Origin: Cornus controversa
Lineage: Eukaryota; Streptophyta; Magnoliopsida; Cornales; Cornaceae
Length of the DNA stretch: 64,000 nucleotides
Assembly (NCBI GenBank): GCA_026545225.1
Contig: CM048847.1
Coordinates: 1,984,001 to 2,048,000 of the forward strand
Direction: 5' to 3'
Shown here: in pieces, positions 9,517 through 20,707 of the stretch
Layout: the number at the start of each line of letters is the position of its first letter
Numbering within the stretch: position 1 is the first letter of the stretch
Notes under the pieces: generated by a model
The model's database searches: none
Seen by the model: only the letters and a program-made list of their open reading frames with translations
Told to the model about the DNA's origin: nothing
Made by a program: the position numbers and the translations under genes

Positions 9517-10665
9517 ATGCCACCACGGAGAGTTCGTGAAAGGGCAAATGCTGTCCCTATGAGTGGAGAGCAAGTTGTGCATGATATGGTTGCGACCATA
9601 CGACAAATTGCTAGGGAAACACAAGAGGAGACTCAGGCTCGACCTAGAGCAGCTCCTAGTAGGATGATGTTGACATTGGGGCATGTTAGGAAGCATAATC
9701 CGCCATCGTACACAGGAGGGTCTGACCCTATGGTGGCTGAGAATTGGATTGATGAGATGGTTGAACTCCTTACCATACTTGAGGTAGAGGAGAACTTAAA
9801 GGTGAAAGTGGCCACCCATTACCTTAAAGGTGAGGCCAAACGTTGGTGGAAGTCTATTGGAAACCGCTATGACATTGAGGTGATGGATTGGAATACATTT
9901 GAAACATTATTCTTCGAGAAGTATTTTCCAGTAACAGTGAAGGATAGCTTGAGGCGAGAGTTCTATGATTTGCTTCAAGGGGATATGACAGTTATGGAGT
10001 ATGAGACCAGATTTACCTCTTTGGCTCGATTTGCGAAAGAGATGATTCCAACGGAAGAGTTGAAGGTCAAACAGTTCATAAGAGGTCTCCGACCCTATTT
10101 GCGAGATAAGGTTGGAATTCTGGGATTAACAAGCTATACTACAGTGGTAGAAAGAGCACTAATAGCAGAAGAGCTTGATAATGACAATCATCGGATACAA
10201 GATGAGAAAAGGCATGATTCTTCTAAGAGTCAGCCAAAGAAGAAACAGAAAAGTGGTTCTTATCGATCTAAAGGATCAATGGGACAGCGGATGACATATT
10301 CAGTGCCTACGACTTCCATGTCTATACAGTCGGTCGGGTCAAGGAGAGTGTGTCATCATTGTCAGCAGCCGGGTCACTATAGGTCTGAGTGCCCCAGCAT
10401 ACATTTGGCACCAGCAGATGGACAAATTTGTTACCTCTGTCATCAGACTGGTCACTTGAAAGTGAATTGTCCTGAAGGACAGGGTGCAGGGGGTAGGACA
10501 GAGTCTCTTAACCGCACCGAACAGTTCTTGGTGAGTCAGATTGACTCGGTGGCAATGTCGCCACCCCCGCCAATACAGTCTGCTCAGGTTTTGCGAGCAA
10601 GTATGACGAACCTTCCTAGTGGTTTAGGACAGCAGTCCAGGTATCAAAGGACTCGTCCACAGTGA
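9517..10665 (+). CDS. gag: Gag polyprotein, copy 1
   Basis: The protein is 382 residues if started at the ATG of CAAGATGCCACC. A longer frame opens at a GTG at 9490, but MPPRR is the usual start of plant gypsy Gag, so 9517 is preferred. The N-terminus is basic, followed by PSYTGGSDP at about 63-71, then a Retrotrans_gag-type capsid domain at about 75-195 with the WW pair at 110-111 and the typical FIRGL motif. A lysine-rich linker (about 225-260) follows. Two CCHC zinc knuckles, CX2CX4HX4C, lie at residues 279-292 and 305-318 and bind RNA. Gag forms the virus-like particle that packages element RNA. The frame stops right after the knuckles, with no fused or downstream protease or polymerase, so particles would have to borrow these from a relative. 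It is intact and has the same protein sequence as copy 2. Confidence 0.95.
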   Translation: MPPRRVRERANAVPMSGEQVVHDMVATIRQIARETQEETQARPRAAPSRMMLTLGHVRKHNPPSYTGGSDPMVAENWIDEMVELLTILEVEENLKVKVATHYLKGEAKRWWKSIGNRYDIEVMDWNTFETLFFEKYFPVTVKDSLRREFYDLLQGDMTVMEYETRFTSLARFAKEMIPTEELKVKQFIRGLRPYLRDKVGILGLTSYTTVVERALIAEELDNDNHRIQDEKRHDSSKSQPKKKQKSGSYRSKGSMGQRMTYSVPTTSMSIQSVGSRRVCHHCQQPGHYRSECPSIHLAPADGQICYLCHQTGHLKVNCPEGQGAGGRTESLNRTEQFLVSQIDSVAMSPPPPIQSAQVLRASMTNLPSGLGQQSRYQRTRPQ

Positions 10666-12115
10666 TTGAGGTATATCGGTGATCTCTAACTTGTGAGTTA
10701 TAATGATGATTTATGCAAGTATATTAAGTTGCATATCATGAGTATGTGTTGGTATACTAAGGGAATTGGGTCTTGCCTTCACGATTGCTTAGGCTGAGGA
10801 TGTTCCGGGACTGTGCGTGGCCGTCGGTATATCTTTCCTAGTTGTAGCCCGAGGGCTAGAATATTGGGTTATTTAGATGCACCATATGTCATATCATGCA
10901 TTGTATTTGTTTATTTGATTTAACATGTTATATGTTATGTGCTATGTGGAATATGCTATTCATGTGATTGAGCATTGCATTTTAGTGTTTCATTATGTGT
11001 CATGTGGTTAGTAGTGACATGTAGTCACTACTTAGAAGTCCCAAATTTTGAGGATTTTGGTAAACCTAGGTAGAGATTTGAAAATTGAGCGGCTAATGAC
11101 GTTGAAATAGACATGCGGTGATAAACTTTGAGATTGTTCGATTAGTAGGATGTAAGATCCTAGATTTGGAATTGGATTCCATTGGGTGGATAGCCTATGG
11201 AACTGGGCTGAACTATGTGACTTGTTTGGGTAAGTGCACCCTTTATGTGCCTTACTCTAGTTAGTGCGCTTGTTATGTTAAGTGCATGAGATTGATGTGG
11301 ATTGTAACGATACACGGGACTTTGGATTATGCCTGAGATGCATTCCAGTCAAAAATCATGGTTGATAATGATGGGATGACTTCGAGTACTGATGATCTCA
11401 ATTATAGGAAAGTATCACTGTGAGTGATTGATGTGATTAGTTGAGGATATTACCTTAGACTAAAGGTAGAGATAGACCGGATAGGTCTTGAGGTAAAGAT
11501 TGTGGACTCTAGGGAGCGAGTGCTCCGGAGGATGTGAAAGTGAACCGTATATGGGGTTCAGTTATTAGGCGTGTTATTATCGCCTAGGGATTCTAGTTTT
11601 GGAGATGTGATGAGACATGCCAAATATTTGAGCTTGAGTGAGCTAATGATAGTTGAGAAGTAGGAATTATGTTGAACTCCAGTTGTGGGAGCTTAGGACT
11701 TTGAGAAAGTCCCTAAGCAGTGATTTCATGAAAACAATGGGGATTGAATTGTGATTATAAGTTAAAGTATTTAAATGTGTGAGGGACAAGAACGGCATGT
11801 AGTCGGGGTTGGACTAGCGGGAAGAAACGGCCTGGCCAGCCATTTCTCTTTGATTAGTACTTCTCTTACAATGTGTCCGGTCCAAGTGATTGTGGGATTA
11901 ATTCGATGAGTATCAGTAGATAAGGAAATGAAATTCGAATGTGGTGAGTATGGCAACTCTTACTCATAAGTGAGTGTATGATTGAGATTGTGATAACAAG
12001 AGTAGGTTAGTTTAAACCGCTCTTGAGGTTATGAGTTCCAGTACATGATAGAGTACTCGAGGGGACATGTGATATTCTTGGAAGGCTACAGACTTTGGGA
12101 TGATCATTGTGGTGC
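10666..12115 (+). other. Non-coding internal region after gag, copy 1
   Basis: In autonomous relatives pol would follow here. No protease, reverse transcriptase, RNase H or integrase motif is visible in any frame, and open frames are short and domain-free. The region is T/G-rich. No gene is called. The equivalent in copy 2 is 17764-19213. Confidence 0.75.
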
Positions 12116-12820
12116 TGTCATTGAGACGCAGTTTTGTCTACTGACACATCAGTTGGAGGATCGGTCTCATATGGACGGAGTTTTGTCTATTGACCCATCC
12201 ATTGTTGAGACTCTTGTCATTGAGGCGCAGTTTTGTCTATTGACATGGGTGATAGTGACCCTGGACGCAGTTTTGTCCACTGTCACATTGTGGTGGTGTT
12301 GTCATTTAGACGCAGTTTTGTCTATTGGCATATCAGTTGAGATTCTTGTCATTTAGGCGCAGTTTTGTCTATTGACAAATGGTGGTGACTCTGGGCGCAG
12401 TTTTGTCCATTGTCGCATATGAGTGGTGTTGTCATTTAGACGCAGTTTTGTTTATTGGCACATCAGTTGAGGATCGGAGTCGTATGGACGCAGTTTTGTC
12501 TATCGACCCAATCATTGTCACTTAGACGCAGTTTTGTCTATTGACAAGTGGTGGTGACTCTGGGTGCAGTTTTGTCCATTGTCACAATTATGGTGGGTGT
12601 CGTCACTTAGACGCAGTTTTGTCTATTGACGCATCAGTGGTGGGGGACACAGCATTGTCTATTGGCCCATCTCTTGTTGATTGGTTGTTGTCACTATGGA
12701 CGCAGTTTTGTCTATGGACACAGCCTTGGATATTGTGATCTTTGTTGAGGGGCAGTTTAGCCATTTGACACACCTGAAGGTGTGATTGTTGTCATTGAGA
12801 TGCAGCTTTGTCTATTGACA
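12116..12820 (+). repeat. Hairpin minisatellite with GCAGTTTT loop, copy 1
   Basis: About 15 copies of a core close to GACGCAGTTTTGTCTATT are spaced roughly 40-70 bp apart. Most are flanked by an outer inverted repeat, giving 28-32 nt hairpins with the loop GCAGTTTT. Examples by outer stem: TGTCA/TGACA at 12116-12146, 12215-12245, 12347-12377, 12516-12546 and 12790-12820; GTGAC/GTCAC at 12255-12286 and 12554-12585; CGTCA/TGACG at 12601-12631; GTCG/CGAC at 12479-12507; GGTC/GACC at 12163-12195. The inner stem also changes in step: AGAC/GTCT in one class, GGAC/GTCC in the other. Degenerate copies extend to about 12870. Confidence 0.85.
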
Positions 12821-13595
12821 CACTGCTGATGTGAGATTTCATCATGAGAGACAATTTAGTCTATGGATGTATCATTGTGGGTGGTGTGACCTTGAGAGAT
12901 TGAGTTTCGATTGTCATATGTGATTTGATTAGTTTGGGGACATGACTGGATCATGGCGTGGACGATAGGGATTTTCACAGATTTTTTGTTACTTGTGAAC
13001 CGTAACTTGTGGTACTAGTGAAATTGAAAGGATCCAAGGATTCATTATGAGACTTCGGGACTAAAGATTTCATGAGTTTTGGAGAAAGGTGATCAAACCA
13101 GCCCAAGATTGAGTTATCAATCCTTAACAAACATTGGCCTCAGATCACAGGTGAAATGTGTAAGTTTGGATTATGAACATGGTATTGTCTGGTGTGAGAA
13201 CTTTGAGAATTGTGATTCAAGGAGGGTGAATCACTAGAAAGGGATGCCTATGTATAGTTTCACTGATTGGGAAGTGGGTAGGTTGGAAAGTAAATTGGTT
13301 TGGGAGGTAATTTATGGTTGTGTTGGTTACAGTAGATGATGGCACTACAGTTTTGGAGATATCTGGACATCGTTGAGATATGCCAATAGTCTGATATTTT
13401 GTGAAATGTGGCACAAAGTAGTGTGATGTGAGAATCAAGAACCTTGTGGGTTACAGAATGGAAGCCTCGTGTTGGATACCGGCAAGTTATGATTATTTCC
13501 TGTGATAGAAGGAAGATAGGGAAGGTCACTCAAGGTTTAGTGACAACACTCTTGTGATTTAGAGTATGATGCTAATTTCGTGGACGAAATTCTTT
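12821..13595 (+). other. Non-coding 3' internal region, copy 1
   Basis: After a decayed hairpin core near 12850 there is no repeat and no credible gene. Near the end, AATTTCGTGGACGAAATT (about 13574-13591) reads NFVDEI in one frame and stops soon after. A similar NF.DEI stretch ends the pol frame of many plant gypsy elements just before the polypurine tract, so this is probably the remnant 3' end of a lost pol. It is also a palindrome with 8-bp arms. Confidence 0.6.
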
Positions 13596-13607
13596 AAAGG
13601 TGGAGGT
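13596..13607 (+). promoter_or_regulatory. Polypurine tract, copy 1
   Basis: AAAGGTGGAGGT lies directly before the TGTAGAGACC start of LTR 2, the expected place for second-strand priming. Copy 2 has a slightly longer version. Confidence 0.85.
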
Positions 13608-16238
13608 TGTAGAGACCGGAACCAAGTTTGACCGATTTTCAAAAAATTTCATCATTTTCGCTATAAATGCATTTTAGATGATGTTTTGGATGTTTCGAGA
13701 GTGGAAAACATGTTTGGAAATATGTTATGAGGTTTTTGGAAGTTTTCAGAAAATTTGGAGAAGTTTGATTTTTTGGTCAAACCGGGGCCGGGATGCGACT
13801 TAAGTGGGCCCGGGGGAATCCGAAAAATTTTCGGAAATATTTATTTTTGGATATGGACTAAACGAAATGTTTAGAGTGTTAAGGAAGTGATTTCGAGTCC
13901 AACGGAGTTTTCGGGAATTAATTCCGAGCTCGGGAAGGTACATTAAGTGGCTAGGGGTAAAATGGTCATTTCGCGCCCCTAGGGGTTGAGATAAATATCA
14001 AAAAGGGTCTGAGACATTTCATTTTACAGATTCCTCTCTCTCTCTCTACGTATCCCACTTCATCCCTCCACCTTCTCTCTACATTTCGGGTGCATTCGGC
14101 TTGGATTCGTGATTCGCAAAGAAGGAAAGTGTGTAGAGGACGGCTAGGGCTTCGGTTTGAACCGAACAAACTTGTGTTTCGGCAAGGTGGAACCTGCTGG
14201 AAATTTTGATAAGTGCTTAGAAGGTCTTCAATCTTGAGGTAGGGGTGTTTCTTCTCTTCTAGTTGTCGATTCTAGGGTTTCGGGTGGTTCGGAGAGGTTT
14301 TCGGTTGAGTTTGTATGTGAGAGAGATGGGCAAGGGGCTGAATTTTTATATTTCCTCTTCCCTTGTGATTATGCATGCTAGATAGATCCATCTTGATGAG
14401 TATATGATGTGTGGGTTGAATATGTGCAAAGCGTGCAAAATGAGAGCATGATTAGCTATATTGTGTATTATATGCATATGTAGGTTATGTGTATTTTGGG
14501 GTGCAATCATATGATTATATGTTGGTTGTGTGTGTGTATAAGTGTTGAATGCATGCTAGGTTATTTTATAGCAAGTGTGTGCATTGTTGAAGCATGATCA
14601 AAATATGCTAGGTTGTGGTTTGTAGGCATATGAGGGTGATATGCATGCCTTATGACATATATGTGACCATGTGTTGTTTTGAATGTTAGAATGTATGCTA
14701 GGCTTGTTATAGCAATGATATGCATTGAAAAACATGATATATGAGTGAGTGCATTCATACTTGAATTGTATGTTGTCGTGTACATGAAAGCATTTTACAT
14801 GCCATGTAGGTCGGTGTCGGGTCGGCACCTAGGAGGGGAGGGGCATCTCTACTGAGCCGCAGTGTTGCTCACCCCGCTCCCCCAAACATTTTTTTTCAGG
14901 TAAGAAGCCGAGAATGGATGAAAAGAGCTTGCTTCCTTACTTGGAGCATTTTGGTGCATTTTGGGGATCTTTTGAGATATATGTATGGACTATGTTTTTG
15001 GCTATCCATGTCGGCATGTGGCATGTGGATTATGTTGATTTATAGTTACATTCACGGTATATGTAACTTGTATATTCATTTGAATCCTTATGTGTATGGT
15101 TTCATGGATTTTATATGAATTTGGAGCTTACATGGATGAATGTATCCCTTTTGTCTTTTATATCTTAAACTCTTGGATATGAAGGTTTTGAAGAGTGGAT
15201 TTATATTGGAATCACGGTTGTAGGATTTTGATGTATGAGTTAGGTTGTATGTATGAGTTGATGAATATGATCTTTAGAAAATGAGGATGGTTTATGCACT
15301 GGAATTTTATGTGCATTGAGAACTTAGGATGAGTTTTCTATGATTTTACAAGATTTGAGATTCAAATGTGTAGGTTGATGTGTGAGTATGACATTATATC
15401 ATTGGGGGATGATTTATATGTTTTATGAATGATCCAAGGTGGTTTGGTTGAGATTTGAGTTCAAATGGATCTTGTATAGGTGTTTTGGAGTTGCTGGGAA
15501 GTGCATTTCGATCAATCGAAATCTCCATTTCGATTGATCGAAACTCCCATTTCGATTGATCGAAATGGTGGCGAATTTTTATGAATTTTTAAGCTTTATT
15601 TCGATCAATCGAAGTCCCAACTTCGATTAATCGAAATATTGCAGGTCCAAGTTACCGAGAGGCTGTTTTCTTCGATTGATGGGGTGAAAATCTCGATTAA
15701 TCGAGATGAATCTCGATTGATCGAGATTACTATTCACAGCTTTTTCCAAAACTTCATTTCGACATAATTTCTTCGTTCTAAATTGGAATTGAGTGTGGTT
15801 TTTTTTGAACTTGAGTATTTTTGGATTCTCTATCCAATGGTGTAAGCCTCAGTTTTAGATTCCAAACACAGAAAGTTTTGAGGCTCGAAAGTGAGTGATT
15901 TTCAAAGGTGTGGACATGTAAATGTTCTTTAAGGTGTGTGATTCGACATAGGGCCCATGGGGATTGGTTAAGATGGATTTGTGTGCATTCATGTGCAATA
16001 ATTAAGTTAAGATTCCGCTGTAAATGAGTGTAATGAGGGTTCTCTGGGTTTAAATGGACAGTTAACCTCCGGTCTTCCGAGAGTGGGGAAATCGGGGCGT
16101 TATGGCATGGTATAAAAACCTTGATACTATCACATGAGTGTGTTTGAGATAGTTCATGGGGTTGAGTGAACAGGTTCACACTCAGGATTCGAGGTCGGTC
16201 CGGGGGAGTCTCGGCGGTCCGGATTCCGGGGCGTGACA
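13608..16238 (+). repeat. LTR 2 (shared by units 1 and 2)
   Basis: The LTR is 2631 bp and nearly identical to LTRs 1 and 3. It has private small changes, such as an extra G in CCCCTAGGGGTTGAG. It acts as the 3' LTR of the first unit and the 5' LTR of the second. The TATA-like site is at 13991-13998 and the palindrome array at 15506-15727. Confidence 0.9.
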
Positions 16239-16241
16239 GCA

Positions 16242-16253
16242 TGGTATCAGAGC
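16242..16253 (+). promoter_or_regulatory. Primer-binding site, unit 2
   Basis: TGGTATCAGAGC is present, identical in sequence and spacing to unit 1. Confidence 0.92.
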
Positions 16254-16614
16254 TCTAGGTCAGAATACCTAGGGACAACGGGAAAAAAGGCTAAACTACA
16301 TTTTGAAGTTGAAAGGAGTTTGATGATCTGAACATGAGGTTTGAAAACCTAGAGATGAAGGGTGAAGTCCTATCATATATTAGACGTGAATTGTGTGTTG
16401 ACCTATGACGTTTGAGTACCTTGGGTAAAAGGGTGTGAATTTGAATGTGTGTTTAATTGAGGTCAAGGATTTTGACTTGAGATTTTGTATTGGATATACA
16501 ACTTTTGCAATGACATGTGAAGTATGATTTGATGCTTATATGTTTAGAATGAGCATACAGTTTTGATTGATTTGGCTTGGGATTTAAGTGTCTTCTTGTT
16601 GTCAATATAGCAAG

Positions 16615-17763
16615 ATGCCACCACGGAGAGTTCGTGAAAGGGCAAATGCTGTCCCTATGAGTGGAGAGCAAGTTGTGCATGATATGGTTGCGACCATACG
16701 ACAAATTGCTAGGGAAACACAAGAGGAGACTCAGGCTCGACCTAGAGCAGCTCCTAGTAGGATGATGTTGACATTGGGGCATGTTAGGAAGCATAATCCG
16801 CCATCGTACACAGGAGGGTCTGACCCTATGGTGGCTGAGAATTGGATTGATGAGATGGTTGAACTCCTTACCATACTTGAGGTAGAGGAGAACTTAAAGG
16901 TGAAAGTGGCCACCCATTACCTTAAAGGTGAGGCCAAACGTTGGTGGAAGTCTATTGGAAACCGCTATGACATTGAGGTGATGGATTGGAATACATTTGA
17001 AACATTATTCTTCGAGAAGTATTTTCCAGTAACAGTGAAGGATAGCTTGAGGCGAGAGTTCTATGATTTGCTTCAAGGGGATATGACAGTTATGGAGTAT
17101 GAGACCAGATTTACCTCTTTGGCTCGATTTGCGAAAGAGATGATTCCAACGGAAGAGTTGAAGGTCAAACAGTTCATAAGAGGTCTCCGACCCTATTTGC
17201 GAGATAAGGTTGGAATTCTGGGATTAACAAGCTATACTACAGTGGTAGAAAGAGCACTAATAGCAGAAGAGCTTGATAATGACAATCATCGGATACAAGA
17301 TGAGAAAAGGCATGATTCTTCTAAGAGTCAGCCAAAGAAGAAACAGAAAAGTGGTTCTTATCGATCTAAAGGATCAATGGGACAGCGGATGACATATTCA
17401 GTGCCTACGACTTCCATGTCTATACAGTCGGTCGGGTCAAGGAGAGTGTGTCATCATTGTCAGCAGCCGGGTCACTATAGGTCTGAGTGCCCCAGCATAC
17501 ATTTGGCACCAGCAGATGGACAAATTTGTTACCTCTGTCATCAGACTGGTCACTTGAAAGTGAATTGTCCTGAAGGACAGGGTGCAGGGGGTAGGACAGA
17601 GTCTCTTAACCGCACCGAACAGTTCTTGGTGAGTCAGATTGACTCGGTGGCAATGTCGCCACCCCCGCCAATACAGTCTGCTCAGGTTTTGCGAGCAAGT
17701 ATGACGAACCTTCCTAGTGGTTTAGGACAGCAGTCCAGGTATCAAAGGACTCGTCCACAGTGA
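16615..17763 (+). CDS. gag: Gag polyprotein, copy 2
   Basis: This 382-residue protein is identical to copy 1, with the same capsid domain, basic linker and two CCHC knuckles. Again the frame ends without pol. The start is chosen at the ATG before PPRRVRE rather than the upstream GTG at 16588. Identity over the full protein shows that the two units separated very recently, or that they are kept alike by conversion. Both copies are potentially functional. Expression would depend on LTR 2. Confidence 0.94.
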   Translation: MPPRRVRERANAVPMSGEQVVHDMVATIRQIARETQEETQARPRAAPSRMMLTLGHVRKHNPPSYTGGSDPMVAENWIDEMVELLTILEVEENLKVKVATHYLKGEAKRWWKSIGNRYDIEVMDWNTFETLFFEKYFPVTVKDSLRREFYDLLQGDMTVMEYETRFTSLARFAKEMIPTEELKVKQFIRGLRPYLRDKVGILGLTSYTTVVERALIAEELDNDNHRIQDEKRHDSSKSQPKKKQKSGSYRSKGSMGQRMTYSVPTTSMSIQSVGSRRVCHHCQQPGHYRSECPSIHLAPADGQICYLCHQTGHLKVNCPEGQGAGGRTESLNRTEQFLVSQIDSVAMSPPPPIQSAQVLRASMTNLPSGLGQQSRYQRTRPQ

Positions 17764-19213
17764 TTGAGGTATATCGGTGATCTCTAACTTGTGAGTTATA
17801 ATGATGATTTATGCAAGTATATTAAGTTGCATATCATGAGTATGTGTTGGTATACTAAGGGAATTGGGTCTTGCCTTCACGATTGCTTAGGCTGAGGATG
17901 TTCCGGGACTGTGCGTGGCCGTCGGTATATCTTTCCTAGTTGTAGCCCGAGGGCTAGAATATTGGGTTATTTAGATGCACCATATGTCATATCATGCATT
18001 GTATTTGTTTATTTGATTTAACATGTTATATGTTATGTGCTATGTGGAATATGCTATTCATGTGATTGAGCATTGCATTTTAGTGTTTCATTATGTGTCA
18101 TGTGGTTAGTAGTGACATGTAGTCACTACTTAGAAGTCCCAAATTTTGAGGATTTTGGTAAACCTAGGTAGAGATTTGAAAATTGAGCGGCTAATGACGT
18201 TGAAATAGACATGCGGTGATAAACTTTGAGATTGTTCGATTAGTAGGATGTAAGATCCTAGATTTGGAATTGGATTCCATTGGGTGGATAGCCTATGGAA
18301 CTGGGCTGAACTATGTGACTTGTTTGGGTAAGTGCACCCTTTATGTGCCTTACTCTAGTTAGTGCGCTTGTTATGTTAAGTGCATGAGATTGATGTGGAT
18401 TGTAACGATACACGGGACTTTGGATTATGCCTGAGATGCATTCCAGTCAAAAATCATGGTTGATAATGATGGGATGACTTCGAGTACTGATGATCTCAAT
18501 TATAGGAAAGTATCACTGTGAGTGATTGATGTGATTAGTCGAGGATATTACCTTAGACTAAAGGTAGAGATAGACCGGATAGGTCTTGAGGTAAAGATTG
18601 TGGACTCTAGGGAGCGAGTGCTCCGGAGGATGTGAAAGTGAACCGTATATGGGGTTCAGTTATTAGGCGTGTTATTATCGCCTAGGGATTCTAGTTTTGG
18701 AGATGTGATGAGACATGCCAAATATTTGAGCTTGAGTGAGCTAATGATAGTTGAGAAGTAGGAATTATGTTGAACTCCAGTTGTGGGAGCTTAGGACTTT
18801 GAGAAAGTCCCTAAGCAGTGATTTCATGAAAACAATGGGGATTGAATTGTGATTATAAGTTAAAGTATTTAAATGTGTGAGGGACAAGAACGGCATGTAG
18901 TCGGGGTTGGACTAGCGGGAAGAAACGGCCTGGCCAGCCATTTCTCTTTGATTAGTACTTCTCTTACAATGTGTCCGGTCCAAGTGATTGTGGGATTAAT
19001 TCGATGAGTATCAGTAGATAAGGAAATGAAATTCGAATGTGGTGAGTATGGCAACTCTTACTCATAAGTGAGTGTATGATTGAGATTGTGATAACAAGAG
19101 TAGGTTAGTTTAAACCGCTCTTGAGGTTATGAGTTCCAGTACATGATAGAGTACTCGAGGGGACATGTGATATTCTTGGAAGGCTACAGACTTTGGGATG
19201 ATCATTGTGGTGC
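17764..19213 (+). other. Non-coding internal region after gag, copy 2
   Basis: This is a near-identical copy of 10666-12115, with rare single-base changes such as GATTAGTCGAGG against GATTAGTTGAGG. It has no pol motif and no gene. Confidence 0.75.
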
Positions 19214-19918
19214 TGTCATTGAGACGCAGTTTTGTCTACTGACACATCAGTTGGAGGATCGGTCTCATATGGACGGAGTTTTGTCTATTGACCCATCCAT
19301 TGTTGAGACTCTTGTCATTGAGGCGCAGTTTTGTCTATTGACATGGGTGATAGTGACCCTGGACGCAGTTTTGTCCACTGTCACATTGTGGTGGTGTTGT
19401 CATTTAGACGCAGTTTTGTCTATTGGCATATCAGTTGAGATTCTTGTCATTTAGGCGCAGTTTTGTCTATTGACAAATGGTGGTGACTCTGGGCGCAGTT
19501 TTGTCCATTGTCGCATATGAGTGGTGTTGTCATTTAGACGCAGTTTTGTTTATTGGCACATCAGTTGAGGATCGGAGTCGTATGGACGCAGTTTTGTCTA
19601 TCGACCCAATCATTGTCACTTAGACGCAGTTTTGTCTATTGACAAGTGGTGGTGACTCTGGGTGCAGTTTTGTCCATTGTCACAATTATGGTGGGTGTCG
19701 TCACTTAGACGCAGTTTTGTCTATTGACGCATCAGTGGTGGGGGACACAGCATTGTCTATTGGCCCATCTCTTGTTGATTGGTTGTTGTCACTATGGACG
19801 CAGTTTTGTCTATGGACACAGCCTTGGATATTGTGATCTTTGTTGAGGGGCAGTTTAGCCATTTGACACACCTGAAGGTGTGATTGTTGTCATTGAGATG
19901 CAGCTTTGTCTATTGACA
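19214..19918 (+). repeat. Hairpin minisatellite with GCAGTTTT loop, copy 2
   Basis: This is a copy of 12116-12820 shifted by 7098 bp, with the same series of hairpins and stem variants. Because the two arrays match, the stem changes arose before this unit was duplicated. Confidence 0.84.
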
Positions 19919-20693
19919 CACTGCTGATGTGAGATTTCATCATGAGAGACAATTTAGTCTATGGATGTATCATTGTGGGTGGTGTGACCTTGAGAGATTG
20001 AGTTTCGATTGTCATATGTGATTTGATTAGTTTGGGGACATGACTGGATCATGGCGTGGACGATAGGGATTTTCACAGATTTTTTGTTACTTGTGAACCG
20101 TAACTTGTGGTACTAGTGAAATTGAAAGGATCCAAGGATTCATTATGAGACTTCGGGACTAAAGATTTCATGAGTTTTGGAGAAAGGTGATCAAACCAGC
20201 CCAAGATTGAGTTATCAATCCTTAACAAACATTGGCCTCAGATCACAGGTGAAATGTGTAAGTTTGGATTATGAACATGGTATTGTCTGGTGTGAGAACT
20301 TTGAGAATTGTGATTCAAGGAGGGTGAATCACTAGAAAGGGATGCCTATGTATAGTTTCACTGATTGGGAAGTGGGTAGGTTGGAAAGTAAATTGGTTTG
20401 GGAGGTAATTTATGGTTGTGTTGGTTACAGTAGATGATGGCACTACAGTTTTGGAGATATCTGGACATCGTTGAGATATGCCAATAGTCTGATATTTTGT
20501 GAAATGTGGCACAAAGTAGTGTGATGTGAGAATCAAGAACCTTGTGGGTTACAGAATGGAAGCCTCGTGTTGGATACCGGCAAGTTATGATTATTTCCTG
20601 TGATAGAAGGAAGATAGGGAAGGTCACTCAAGGTTTAGTGACAACACTCTTGTGATTTAGAGTATGATGCTAATTTCGTGGACGAAATTCTTT
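19919..20693 (+). other. Non-coding 3' internal region, copy 2
   Basis: This is a copy of 12821-13595, including the NFVDEIL remnant just before the polypurine tract. No gene is seen. Confidence 0.6.
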
Positions 20694-20707
20694 AAAGGTG
20701 GGGAGGT
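20694..20707 (+). promoter_or_regulatory. Polypurine tract, copy 2
   Basis: AAAGGTGGGGAGGT lies directly before LTR 3. It is two bases longer than in copy 1. Confidence 0.85.

Noticed and set aside
12045..12356. A 103-codon frame rich in repeated FCLLT/DAVLS-like words
   Set aside because: It is a translation of the hairpin minisatellite; the repeats preserve nucleotide pairing, not a reading frame.
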